This document shows positions 16,629 to 24,568 of a stretch of DNA of 26,918 nt, piece by piece; the stretch's first letter is position 1; every line of letters begins with the position of its first letter. The translations under genes were made by a program, and so were the position numbers. The stretch comes from Verrucomicrobiales bacterium (GTDB lineage: Bacteria; Verrucomicrobiota; Verrucomicrobiia; Limisphaerales; UBA9464): contig DLVS01000531.1 of NCBI GenBank assembly GCA_003445095.1, positions 1 through 26,918 of the forward strand. Reading direction: 5' to 3'. Below the pieces are notes generated by a model, which did not search any database, was not told the origin of the DNA, and saw only the letters and a list, made by a program, of their open reading frames with translations.

Positions 16629-19600
16629 CTACGGAGGGACGAGGCGGAAAAAACGCCGATTGAACAAGGGCGTATTCGTGTCGGTATAGGTTCCCACGGG
16701 TACGGCCAGCGCATTCCAATCGACCAAGTTGGTTGACGCTTGCAGAACGAAATTCTCGGGTGGGTGGACCGGCCACAAGATTACTCGCTCATCGGATTCG
16801 CGGACAATACCACCGGGCGCAAATCCGTGATCCGTGTTTTGGATGTGTACGGTGCTGGTTTTCAAACCCAGGGCCGCGCCTCCACTGGGATGGCTCAAGG
16901 CAACCTGGAACTGCAATTCCCCGGTGGCCACATTGTCATGCAGAATGGGAATGGTGATGGTCTGGGCGGTTTCCAGTGGAGCAAAGCTCAAGGTTCCACG
17001 GGTAGCTCCGAAGTTCACCGCCGCTGTGGCCGTGCCATCGCTGGTGGTGAAATCGACCTTAAGTGGCGCACTCGTGTCGCCGACTCGCTGCACCGCGACC
17101 GTGGCCATACCCGCCTCCTCACCGACGATCACATCGGCCGAATACACTCCGGAACTGGGATCCACATAGAACTGCACCCGCGGCTGGCTCGGATTCCCAT
17201 GGAGTCGGGCAATTCCTGGCGTCTCAATCGATTGCCCCGTGTTGTCGACGGTGATGCTTCGGAACGAACCGGCGATGAGGACGTCGCCATTCGGTTGGAG
17301 GGCCATCGCATTCACGACGCCGCCACCCCTAATGCCCGGAGAACGGCCATCGAGCGAACCATCGGAGCTCACCCGTTGAAGGGTGAAGTTGCAGCCCCAA
17401 TTGCAAGTTGGGACCGCGATGTACACGGCCTCGTCGGTATCCGCCGGAACGGCGATGGAACGACCGTTTAAGGCAACCGCCGAAGTGAAATTCAGGTCCA
17501 ACGATCCATCTTCCTTGAGCCGCGCCAGACCGCCGCGGTCGGTTCCGTGAACGGCGGTGAACTGCCCGGCGATAAGGATGGCACCATCCCGTTGAAGGCT
17601 CACCGATTTCACCGAGCCGGGACCATCTCCGTTCACCACACCGCTGCCCTCCAAGAATCCCGGTTTGACGGTTCCATTTCGATCAAGCAGGGCGAGGCTG
17701 CCGCGCTCCCAGCCATTAACTTCAGTAAAGGTCCCTCCTAAGAGGATGCCGCCATCCGGCCGCACCGCTAGAGCCGAGACGGACGCCGCGTTCGTAAGCC
17801 AGTTTCCGGATCCGTCAGGAAACCGTGCTACCAGATCCGTGCCAGCGACGAAGTTTGTGTCTAAAGAACCATTGGCGTTGAGACGCGCCAGGTTAGTCCG
17901 GCCCGCGCCGTTCACCGTGTCAAAAGTTCCACCAATCAGAATCATTCCGTCCGGCTGCACAGCGACCGACAAGAGTACTGGCGAGATCAAGTTTCCGTTT
18001 TGGTCGACGATCTGATTGGTCACCGCAATGCCGGCAAACGCATTGAAATTCGTGTCAAGCGAGCCATCGCGATTCAACCGCGCCAGGCCATTGACGTTCA
18101 CGCCTTCAATGGATGTGAAGTTCCCGGTAATCAAGATCTGCCCGTTGGTCTGCAATGTCATAGTGGATAACTGAGTGAAATTGCCGGATGGATCGATCGG
18201 GTTGATATCGGCGATTAAGCTCGGGTCTAAGGTTCCATCGGGATTGAGTCGGGCGAGGTTCGTGCGGCCGACATTGCCCACGGTGTCGAAAGATCCGCCG
18301 ATCAGAATCTGTTCATCCGGCTGCACCGCCAGTGCAGTCGCCAGTCCATTACCGAATTGTTGCGACGTAATGCCGTCGCCGGGACGAAAACTGAGATCGA
18401 CCGCACCGAAGGACTCATTATCGTAAATGGTGATTGGGCTCTGGACTTGCCAAGTCAAACCCTGAGGATCGATCCCAGACGCCGTGATCGCGAAGACTCG
18501 GTCGCCATCCACGCGGCCGTTGTCGAAGACAGGAATGAAAATGGTTTTGTTAGTCTCGCCGGGGGCGAAGGTCACTGTTCCCGCCTTGGATTGGTAATCG
18601 ACACCCGCGATGGCCGGGGGCGCGCATCCCACGCATTCCTCGCCCGACGGGAGATCGTTGGTCGTGAAGTAGCCGACGCTTACTGTGCGGTCCAAGCCTC
18701 CATAGCGAAGAACCTGAACTGTGAGGCTGCCTCCGTCTTCGCTGACGCTATAAGCCGCGGAATCCAATAGGATCCGATCGTTGTCACGGATGTTGACGGT
18801 GTTCGTCCTGAATGTTCCCCAGCTAATACCCGAGCTTGGATTGCTCAAAGTCAGCTTGAAGGTTCTATCGTCCTTGATTGCGCCATCATCGAGGATTGGG
18901 ATCACGATATCTTTGGCGACCTCCAGCGGAGCGAACGTAAGAGTTCCTTGCTGTGCGGTGTAGTTCGAACCGGAGATCGCGCTGATGTCGGCCGTGGTGT
19001 AGTTTATGGAGAAACTGCCGCTACTCTCTCCGATCCGCTCGACGCGAACAGTGGCGGCTCCGTCGGTCTCGCTGACGCTCTGGCTCCCCGAGGAAAACTG
19101 AACTCGAACCGGGTAATTCTTGTCTGCATAGAGACGTGCGAGGCTTGTCCGGAAGGCCATCTCCTCGGGGCGATCGGGGCTGCTGACACCGCGGAAATCG
19201 CCGCCAATGATTATCTTGCCGTCCCGCTGGAGGCCGATCGCCAGGACGTATCCGTCACTGACGTGGACGCCCGGTTCGAAGGAGTTATCAATGGTACCAT
19301 TCGAGTTTAGTCGATGCACCGCGCCAGGTGTAGCGACGAGGATCTTTCCATCAGCTTGCAACGCCAACGAGAGAACCGGGCCGATCCGGGACGAAATCAC
19401 AACATCAAACGTCCCATCCACCGAACCGTCGGAATTCAGCCGTGAAAGATAACTGTGTCGATCGCCAACGGTTGAGCCGATTAATATCCGGCCATCAGGC
19501 TGCAAGGTCATCACCTGTATCCAATCAAGACTTGTCGTGGTCACGAAACTATCGTCCACCGAACCGTCACTCTCGAGCCGGGCAATGTGATCACGGGCTC

Positions 19601-20546
19601 GGTCATTCACTTTGGAGAATCGTCCAGCGATCAGTATTTTTCCATCGGGTTGCAACGCGGTTGCATTCACCGTCCCTCCAAAGTGGAGAACGTCATCAAA
19701 TCGCGCCACCGGGACCTGAAAACTAGGGTCTCGTTGCCCGTTCGCTTGGAACCGGATTACCGATCCTGCCCCCAAGGACCCGCGTCCTCCGGCGATCACC
19801 TTGCCATCAGTTTGGATCAATATTGAAGAAACACTCAGGTCGCCAAAGCTCCCGGTCCCGTCCCAAAGGGATTTGAAGTTTCCCGTCGATTCATACTCGA
19901 GAATGCCGATTTGAGCTCCGACCAATACTCGGCCATCGGGTAAGAGCGCCAGACCTCCGGGGAAGAATTCCATCGGCAGACCAAAGTAGGAATTCACGGC
20001 CCCGTCGGGGTTGAACCGCGCGATACTTCGACCCCAGAATTTGCCGCAAGCCAATAATTGATCATTGGGCAACACCAAGAATGAGGCCAATCCTCGGTAG
20101 TTGTCTCCGGTATCAAAGGTCTGATCCACCAAGCTGCCGGGGATTTCGTTGTCCCGAATCCAGAGAATGGCGGTGGATGGCTCGCCCAGCGCGCCATTGG
20201 CGGGATTACTCAGGATCAACTGCACTGTTCGGTCTCCATCCACTGAGGCGTTGTCGATGACCGGAATTGTCAGCGTCTTCGTCGTTTCCCCTGCCGCAAA
20301 ACGAACGAGGCCCATTGGGGCCACGTAATCTACGCCGGCTCGGGCTGTGCCGTCGCCGAACGCAAAGGCGACCGTAAAAGCAGCGTTCGTATCGCCGGCT
20401 CGCGACATGCTCACGACGGCCTCACCTCTATTTTCGATGACGTCGAAACGAGGTTGAGTGAATTGCACAACGCTACCCGCTTGGCCATAGGCGTGGCTCA
20501 GGCGAGCCAGGAGTATCAACCCAGCCAAACAATACTTAATGGTCAT
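16629..20546 (-). CDS. Secreted delta-60 repeat / Calx-beta protein with two seven-repeat blocks
   Basis: This is a predicted extracellular protein of 1305 residues. The start is ATG at 20546 (MTIKYCLAGLILLARLSHAYGQ, a signal peptide). The frame stays open upstream to 20792, but only across the end of the preceding gene. Order: Calx-beta 1 (about 26-133), delta-60 block 1 (138-475), Calx-beta 2 (478-590), Calx-beta 3 (591-711), delta-60 block 2 (713-1140), Calx-beta 4 (1145-1250), terminal module (1253-1305). The delta-60 units carry LQPDGKILIAGRF and ARLNxDGSLDxxF. I count seven units in each block, though some (units 1-2 of block 1, unit 6 of block 2) are degenerate. Calx-beta domains show GVDYxxxxGTxxFAPGET and IPxxDN. 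The C-terminus (ENFVLQASTNLVDWNALAV ... RRFFRLVPP) is the shared module. The start lies 5 bp after the RCC1 gene stop, indicating one operon. A role in adhesion or surface display is an inference. Confidence 0.88.
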   Translation of the reverse strand: MTIKYCLAGLILLARLSHAYGQAGSVVQFTQPRFDVIENRGEAVVSMSRAGDTNAAFTVAFAFGDGTARAGVDYVAPMGLVRFAAGETTKTLTIPVIDNASVDGDRTVQLILSNPANGALGEPSTAILWIRDNEIPGSLVDQTFDTGDNYRGLASFLVLPNDQLLACGKFWGRSIARFNPDGAVNSYFGLPMEFFPGGLALLPDGRVLVGAQIGILEYESTGNFKSLWDGTGSFGDLSVSSILIQTDGKVIAGGRGSLGAGSVIRFQANGQRDPSFQVPVARFDDVLHFGGTVNATALQPDGKILIAGRFSKVNDRARDHIARLESDGSVDDSFVTTTSLDWIQVMTLQPDGRILIGSTVGDRHSYLSRLNSDGSVDGTFDVVISSRIGPVLSLALQADGKILVATPGAVHRLNSNGTIDNSFEPGVHVSDGYVLAIGLQRDGKIIIGGDFRGVSSPDRPEEMAFRTSLARLYADKNYPVRVQFSSGSQSVSETDGAATVRVERIGESSGSFSINYTTADISAISGSNYTAQQGTLTFAPLEVAKDIVIPILDDGAIKDDRTFKLTLSNPSSGISWGTFRTNTVNIRDNDRILLDSAAYSVSEDGGSLTVQVLRYGGLDRTVSVGYFTTNDLPSGEECVGCAPPAIAGVDYQSKAGTVTFAPGETNKTIFIPVFDNGRVDGDRVFAITASGIDPQGLTWQVQSPITIYDNESFGAVDLSFRPGDGITSQQFGNGLATALAVQPDEQILIGGSFDTVGNVGRTNLARLNPDGTLDPSLIADINPIDPSGNFTQLSTMTLQTNGQILITGNFTSIEGVNVNGLARLNRDGSLDTNFNAFAGIAVTNQIVDQNGNLISPVLLSVAVQPDGMILIGGTFDTVNGAGRTNLARLNANGSLDTNFVAGTDLVARFPDGSGNWLTNAASVSALAVRPDGGILLGGTFTEVNGWERGSLALLDRNGTVKPGFLEGSGVVNGDGPGSVKSVSLQRDGAILIAGQFTAVHGTDRGGLARLKEDGSLDLNFTSAVALNGRSIAVPADTDEAVYIAVPTCNWGCNFTLQRVSSDGSLDGRSPGIRGGGVVNAMALQPNGDVLIAGSFRSITVDNTGQSIETPGIARLHGNPSQPRVQFYVDPSSGVYSADVIVGEEAGMATVAVQRVGDTSAPLKVDFTTSDGTATAAVNFGATRGTLSFAPLETAQTITIPILHDNVATGELQFQVALSHPSGGAALGLKTSTVHIQNTDHGFAPGGIVRESDERVILWPVHPPENFVLQASTNLVDWNALAVPVGTYTDTNTPLFNRRFFRLVPP

Positions 20547-20551
20547 AAGCT

Positions 20552-23500
20552 TTATGGTTTGAACAGTCGGTAGTACTGCGGGGCGGAGGAGGGATTGACA
20601 GCCAGGATGTTCAGGCCGCCGGCTTGGGTTGGCGTCCCGGAAGCCGGCTGCCAGTTCACCGCGTTGAGGCTGTCCGTGACTTGCACGACGTAGTCGGTCG
20701 CGCTGGCGGGCCAGGAGAGGAGCGCGCCCGCCGGCCGGGCCAGGAGCCGCAGATACGGCGGCGCGGTGCCGAGGATTGCCACCGTGCCACACCCCGCCGC
20801 AATGGCCGTCGCCCCGCTCAAAACCGAAACCCCACCCTCTTGATCAGGCCACGCCAGCACCGAGCCATCGGCTTTCAACGCCACGGTTTGATACGGTCCC
20901 GCCGCAATCGCAGTCACCCCGCGCAAGTCTTCGGGTATATCGGTCTGACCGTTGTCGTTGTTTCCCCAGGCGACCACCGTGCCGTCACTCTTCAAGGCCA
21001 CAGCGCGATTCGGCCCGGCCGCAATCGCCGTCACCCCGCGCAAGTCTTCGGGTATATCGGTCTGACCGTTGTCGTTGTTTCCCCACGCCACCACCGTGCC
21101 GTCCTGCTTCAAAGCCAGGGTGTATCCATATCCGGCAGCAACCGCCCTTACCTCCCGCAGAACCTCGCTTCCCAGTGTGACTGGATTTGCAACGACATAA
21201 GTATCACCGAGGAAAACTCCGGTCACTTGGCCCAAGCCGTTGTCTCCCCAAGCCACCACCGTTCCGTCGCTCTTCAAGGCCACGGTATGATTCTGTCCCG
21301 CCGCAATCGCCGTCACTCCCCGCACTACCTCGTCTCCTAAAGTGACCGGACTCGCGAGGGCATAACCAGGATCCCCGTTATCGCCTGGATAAGTTCCGGT
21401 CACTTGGCCACTGGTGTTGTTTCCCCACGCCACGACTGAGCCATCATTCTTCAAGGCAACGGAGTGAAACGGCCCCGCCGCAACCGCCGTCACGCCGCTC
21501 TGCGCCGCCACGGGCACCCCGGTTTGGTCGGGTGACGAATCAGGCCATTCGACCACCGAGCCGTCGTTCTTCAAGGCCAACGAATGCCCCCGGCAAACCC
21601 AATTCACCGACCATCCCGCCGAGATTTCAATCACCCCACTTTGCGCGGCGGCGGGCACAGCGCCTCTCAAATCCACCACCGTGCCGATGGCGTCCGGGTC
21701 CACCCTCAGCACGGCCGGCGGTTCATTGGTCACGCTTCCGACCGGGTTGCTCACCACCACCGTGTATTCCCCCGCATGATTGGTCTGCGCGTATCCCAGG
21801 TTAAGAGTGGGCTCGGTCGCGTCGGGCAGGTCCACTCCGTTGAAGCGCCATTGATAGGCCAAGGGGTAGCCGGTCGCCTCCACCGTAAAGCTCGCGCTCT
21901 GCCACGCGTTGAGCGTCTGGCTTACGGGGGGTGAGGTAATGGTGGGAGGGAACTCGGTTACCGTCAGCAGGGCCGGCGGTGCGCTGGTCACACTCCCGAA
22001 GAGACCGCTCACCACCACCGTATAACCACCCACCTGATTGGTCCGCGCGTACGGCAGGTAAAGAGTGGCCCCGATCGCGCCGGGAAGGCCCACCCCGTTG
22101 AAGCGCCACTGATAAGACAAGAGGTAGCCGGTCGCCTCCACGGTAAAGCTGGCGCTCTGCCCCACGTTGACCGTCTGGTTAACGGGGGGCGAGGTAATCG
22201 TGGGGGCTCGGGGAGCCATGAGCATCGCGATGTGGTTGTCTCCGCCGGCAATGGCCGTTACCCCGCTGCCGGCGGGCAGAGCCAACTGACCGGAGAAGAT
22301 TCTTCCCAAGGAGATTCTTCCCCAGGAGATTACCGTGCCGTCGGTTTTGAGCGCCACGGTGTAACCCGATCCCGCGGCAATCGCCGCGACGTCGCTCTGG
22401 GCCGAGACCGGCACATTCGTTTGGTCGTTATTGTTCAATCCCCACGCGACCACCGTGCCGTCGTTCTTCAACGCCACCGTGTGAAACTCTCCCGCGGCAA
22501 TCGCCGTTACGCCGCTCAAGCCGGCGGGGACGCTCGTTTGACCCTCGAAGTTCCGTCCCCACGCCACCATCGTACCGTCGCCCTTCAAGGCCACTGTGTG
22601 GCCTTCTCCCGCGGCAATCGCCGTTACGCCGCTCAAGCCGGCGGGGACGCTCGTTTGACCCTCCAAGTTCCATCCCCACGCGATGACCGTGCCGTCGCTC
22701 TTCAAGGCCACCGTGTGATATTTTCCCGCGGCAACCGCCGTCACCCCGCTCAAGCCGGCGGGGACATTCGTTTGACCCTCCAAGTTCCATCCCCACGCCA
22801 TCACCGTGCCATCGCTCTTCAAGGCGACGGTGTGACTCCCTCCCGCGGCAACCGCCGTCACCCCGTTCAACACCTGTCCTCCAAGTGCGATCGGACTGGC
22901 GATGGCAGAATAGGGGGATCTGGGGTTGGGCGTCCCGCTCACCTGGCCGTAGTGGTTGTCTCCCCATGCGACCACCGTGCCGTCGCTCTTCAAGGCGACG
23001 GTGTGTGCCCCTCCTGCGGCGATGGCCGACGCCCCGCTCAAGACCTCCCCCGCCAGCGCGACCGGAATGGCGGAGGCGAGGTCCAAAGTTGGAGTTCCGC
23101 TCACTTGGCCTTGCACGTTGGCGCCCCAGGCCGCCACCACGTCGGGAAAGACCGGCTTGACAACCAAAAGCGCCGGCGGCGCGCTGGTCACGCTTCCAGC
23201 CGGATTGCTGACGACCACGGTATAGCGGCCCGCGTCTTTGCTCTGCACGAAGGGCAGATAGTAAAAAGCCTCTGTCGCATCGGTGAGGTCCACCCCATCG
23301 TGACGCCATTGGTAGTTCAAGGGGTAGCCCGTAGCCGAGACGGTGAGGCTCATCCTCTGCCCAAGATGCACCGTCCAGCTTGCCGGCGGGGTGGTGATGG
23401 CAGGAGCCAGGGGAGTAACGAGCACTACGGTGTGATCCCCTCCCGCCGCAATCGCCGTTACGCCGCTCAAGCCGGCGGGGACGGTCGTTGGACCCCAGGT

Positions 23501-24346
23501 GATCCCTCCCCACGCCACGACCGTGCCGTCGCTCTTCAAGGCCACTGTGTGAAATCCTCCCGCGGCAATCGCCGTCACCCCGCTCAAGCCGGCAGGGACG
23601 GTCGTTTGACCGTCGCCGTTGTATCCCCAAGTCACCACCGTACCGTCGCTCTTCAAGGCCACGGTGTGGAGATATCCCGCCGCAATCGCGATCACGCCGC
23701 TCAAGCCGGCAGGGACGGTCGTTGGACCGGAGCCCCACGCCACGACCTTGCCGTCGTTCTTCAAGGCCACCGTGTGAAACTTTCCAGCCGAAATTGCTGT
23801 CACCCCGCTCAAGCCGGCGGGGACATTCGTTTGATGGTAGCTGTTCTCTCCCCACGCCACGACCGTGCCATCGCTTTTCAAGGCCACCGTGTGAGTCCCT
23901 CCCGCGGCAATCGCCGTTACGCCGGTTAAGCCGGCGGGGACGCTCGTTTGACCGTAGCTGTTCCCTCCCCACGCCACGACCGTGCCGTCGCTCTTCAAGG
24001 CCACCGTGTGAAGCTCTCCCGCCGCAATCGCCGTCACGCCGCTCAAGCCGGCGGGGACATTCGTTTGACCGTCGCGGTTCCATCCCCACGCCATCACCGT
24101 GCCGTCGCTCTTCAAGGCTACGGTGTGACTCCCTCCCGCGGCGATCGCCGTGACGCCGCTCTGGGCCGCCACGGGCACCTTCGTCTGGCCAAAGTCGTTC
24201 CCTCCCCACGCCCCCACGGCGTCCGCCGGAGCTGCGTTCACCGGCGGCGCCGCCCACCCGAGGCCGAGCGCCAGCCCTGCGCCGGCCCACCGGCCAGCGA
24301 AGGGACTTAACTTGGGGAGAAATCGGCGGAGAAGCATTGGATTCAT
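20552..24346 (-). CDS. Secreted RCC1-repeat / Ig-like protein, three propellers
   Basis: This is an exported protein of 1264 residues with an N-terminal signal (RWAGAGLALGLGWAAPPVNA). The architecture is RCC1-like block 1 (about 42-312), Ig-like domain (314-397), block 2 (400-712), two Ig-like domains (714-798 and 800-883), block 3 (887-1195), and terminal module (1204-1264). The repeat is about 39 residues: GVTAIAAGxxHTVALKSDGTVVAWG, then N..GQTxVPAGLS. Each block contains seven repeats. Each starts with an extra outer strand (AVGAWGGN, VVAAWGAN, TVVDLRGA) and ends with a truncated unit (GDHTVVLV, GDNHIAML, CGTVAILG), as expected when a propeller closes its ring. The Ig domains have YQWRxxGVDL and AGxYTVVVSNPxGSVT. 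The C-terminus (TDYVVQVTDSLNAVNW ... QYYRLFKP) is the shared module. RCC1-like folds bind proteins or ligands; no enzymatic motif is seen. Confidence 0.9.
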   Translation of the reverse strand: MNPMLLRRFLPKLSPFAGRWAGAGLALGLGWAAPPVNAAPADAVGAWGGNDFGQTKVPVAAQSGVTAIAAGGSHTVALKSDGTVMAWGWNRDGQTNVPAGLSGVTAIAAGELHTVALKSDGTVVAWGGNSYGQTSVPAGLTGVTAIAAGGTHTVALKSDGTVVAWGENSYHQTNVPAGLSGVTAISAGKFHTVALKNDGKVVAWGSGPTTVPAGLSGVIAIAAGYLHTVALKSDGTVVTWGYNGDGQTTVPAGLSGVTAIAAGGFHTVALKSDGTVVAWGGITWGPTTVPAGLSGVTAIAAGGDHTVVLVTPLAPAITTPPASWTVHLGQRMSLTVSATGYPLNYQWRHDGVDLTDATEAFYYLPFVQSKDAGRYTVVVSNPAGSVTSAPPALLVVKPVFPDVVAAWGANVQGQVSGTPTLDLASAIPVALAGEVLSGASAIAAGGAHTVALKSDGTVVAWGDNHYGQVSGTPNPRSPYSAIASPIALGGQVLNGVTAVAAGGSHTVALKSDGTVMAWGWNLEGQTNVPAGLSGVTAVAAGKYHTVALKSDGTVIAWGWNLEGQTSVPAGLSGVTAIAAGEGHTVALKGDGTMVAWGRNFEGQTSVPAGLSGVTAIAAGEFHTVALKNDGTVVAWGLNNNDQTNVPVSAQSDVAAIAAGSGYTVALKTDGTVISWGRISLGRIFSGQLALPAGSGVTAIAGGDNHIAMLMAPRAPTITSPPVNQTVNVGQSASFTVEATGYLLSYQWRFNGVGLPGAIGATLYLPYARTNQVGGYTVVVSGLFGSVTSAPPALLTVTEFPPTITSPPVSQTLNAWQSASFTVEATGYPLAYQWRFNGVDLPDATEPTLNLGYAQTNHAGEYTVVVSNPVGSVTNEPPAVLRVDPDAIGTVVDLRGAVPAAAQSGVIEISAGWSVNWVCRGHSLALKNDGSVVEWPDSSPDQTGVPVAAQSGVTAVAAGPFHSVALKNDGSVVAWGNNTSGQVTGTYPGDNGDPGYALASPVTLGDEVVRGVTAIAAGQNHTVALKSDGTVVAWGDNGLGQVTGVFLGDTYVVANPVTLGSEVLREVRAVAAGYGYTLALKQDGTVVAWGNNDNGQTDIPEDLRGVTAIAAGPNRAVALKSDGTVVAWGNNDNGQTDIPEDLRGVTAIAAGPYQTVALKADGSVLAWPDQEGGVSVLSGATAIAAGCGTVAILGTAPPYLRLLARPAGALLSWPASATDYVVQVTDSLNAVNWQPASGTPTQAGGLNILAVNPSSAPQYYRLFKP
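20913..21085. repeat. Exact 56-bp direct repeat, 117-bp period (RCC1 block 3)
   Basis: The 56 bases at 20913-20968 recur identically at 21030-21085, an offset of 117 bp or 39 codons. They encode the NNDNGQTDIPEDLRGVT segment of two adjacent RCC1 blades. Identity at silent positions indicates a recent duplication or gene conversion rather than protein-level constraint. Confidence 0.85.
22488..22663. repeat. Exact 59-bp direct repeat, 117-bp period (RCC1 block 2)
   Basis: The bases at 22488-22546 recur identically at 22605-22663, again 117 bp apart, encoding EGQTSVPAGLSGVTAIAAGE in neighbouring blades. Many other units between 22.4 and 24.2 kb differ by only a few bases, so the whole block is a coding tandem repeat prone to recombination. 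Confidence 0.85.
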
Positions 24347-24568
24347 GGTGTGGGTCGGTTCATGGCGTTGCGGGGCCGGAGGAGCAGCACAGTTGGTTTT
24401 TCAGAGGCTCTACCTGTACTTGCCCGCAGCTGTGAAAATGTGACGCAGAAAGTGAAAAAATCGGTCGGGAAGCGACGGCCATGGACTCACGCCCGCGGCG
24501 GCCTTCATCGGCTTTGTTGCGGTTCGGCATTTCATGTTGAACCCGTTTTGGCATCGCCCCCGTTTAGA
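24347..24568. other. Spacer between FG-GAP gene and RCC1 gene
   Basis: This 222-bp non-coding gap is the widest within the minus-strand secreted-protein cluster. It contains a T/A-rich patch (TTTTTTCACTTTC on the minus strand, near 24455) in otherwise GC-rich DNA, so a separate promoter for the RCC1 and delta-60 genes is possible. I could not match a clear -10 element. Confidence 0.35.

Noticed and set aside
20547..20792. In-frame N-terminal extension of the delta-60 protein
   Set aside because: It lies inside the end of the RCC1 gene, is Arg/Gly-rich, and would bury a good signal peptide; the ATG at 20546 is 5 bp past the RCC1 stop.
22232..23929. Long plus-strand open frame (565 codons) opposite the RCC1 gene
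   Set aside because: It is a mirror of the RCC1 repeat; its Arg/His-rich product (repeated HRAVALQGH) follows the 117-bp period and has no domain. The minus-strand protein has a signal peptide and clear domains.
22400..24200. Regular repeats that could suggest a CRISPR array
   Set aside because: The period is 117 bp, the whole unit is coding and in frame, and there are no short palindromic repeats with unrelated spacers.
22428..24290. 620-codon minus-strand frame overlapping the RCC1 gene
   Set aside because: It is a frame-shifted reading of the same repeats (RRHGRGVG, SNDRPCRLERR), highly Arg-rich and without recognisable features.
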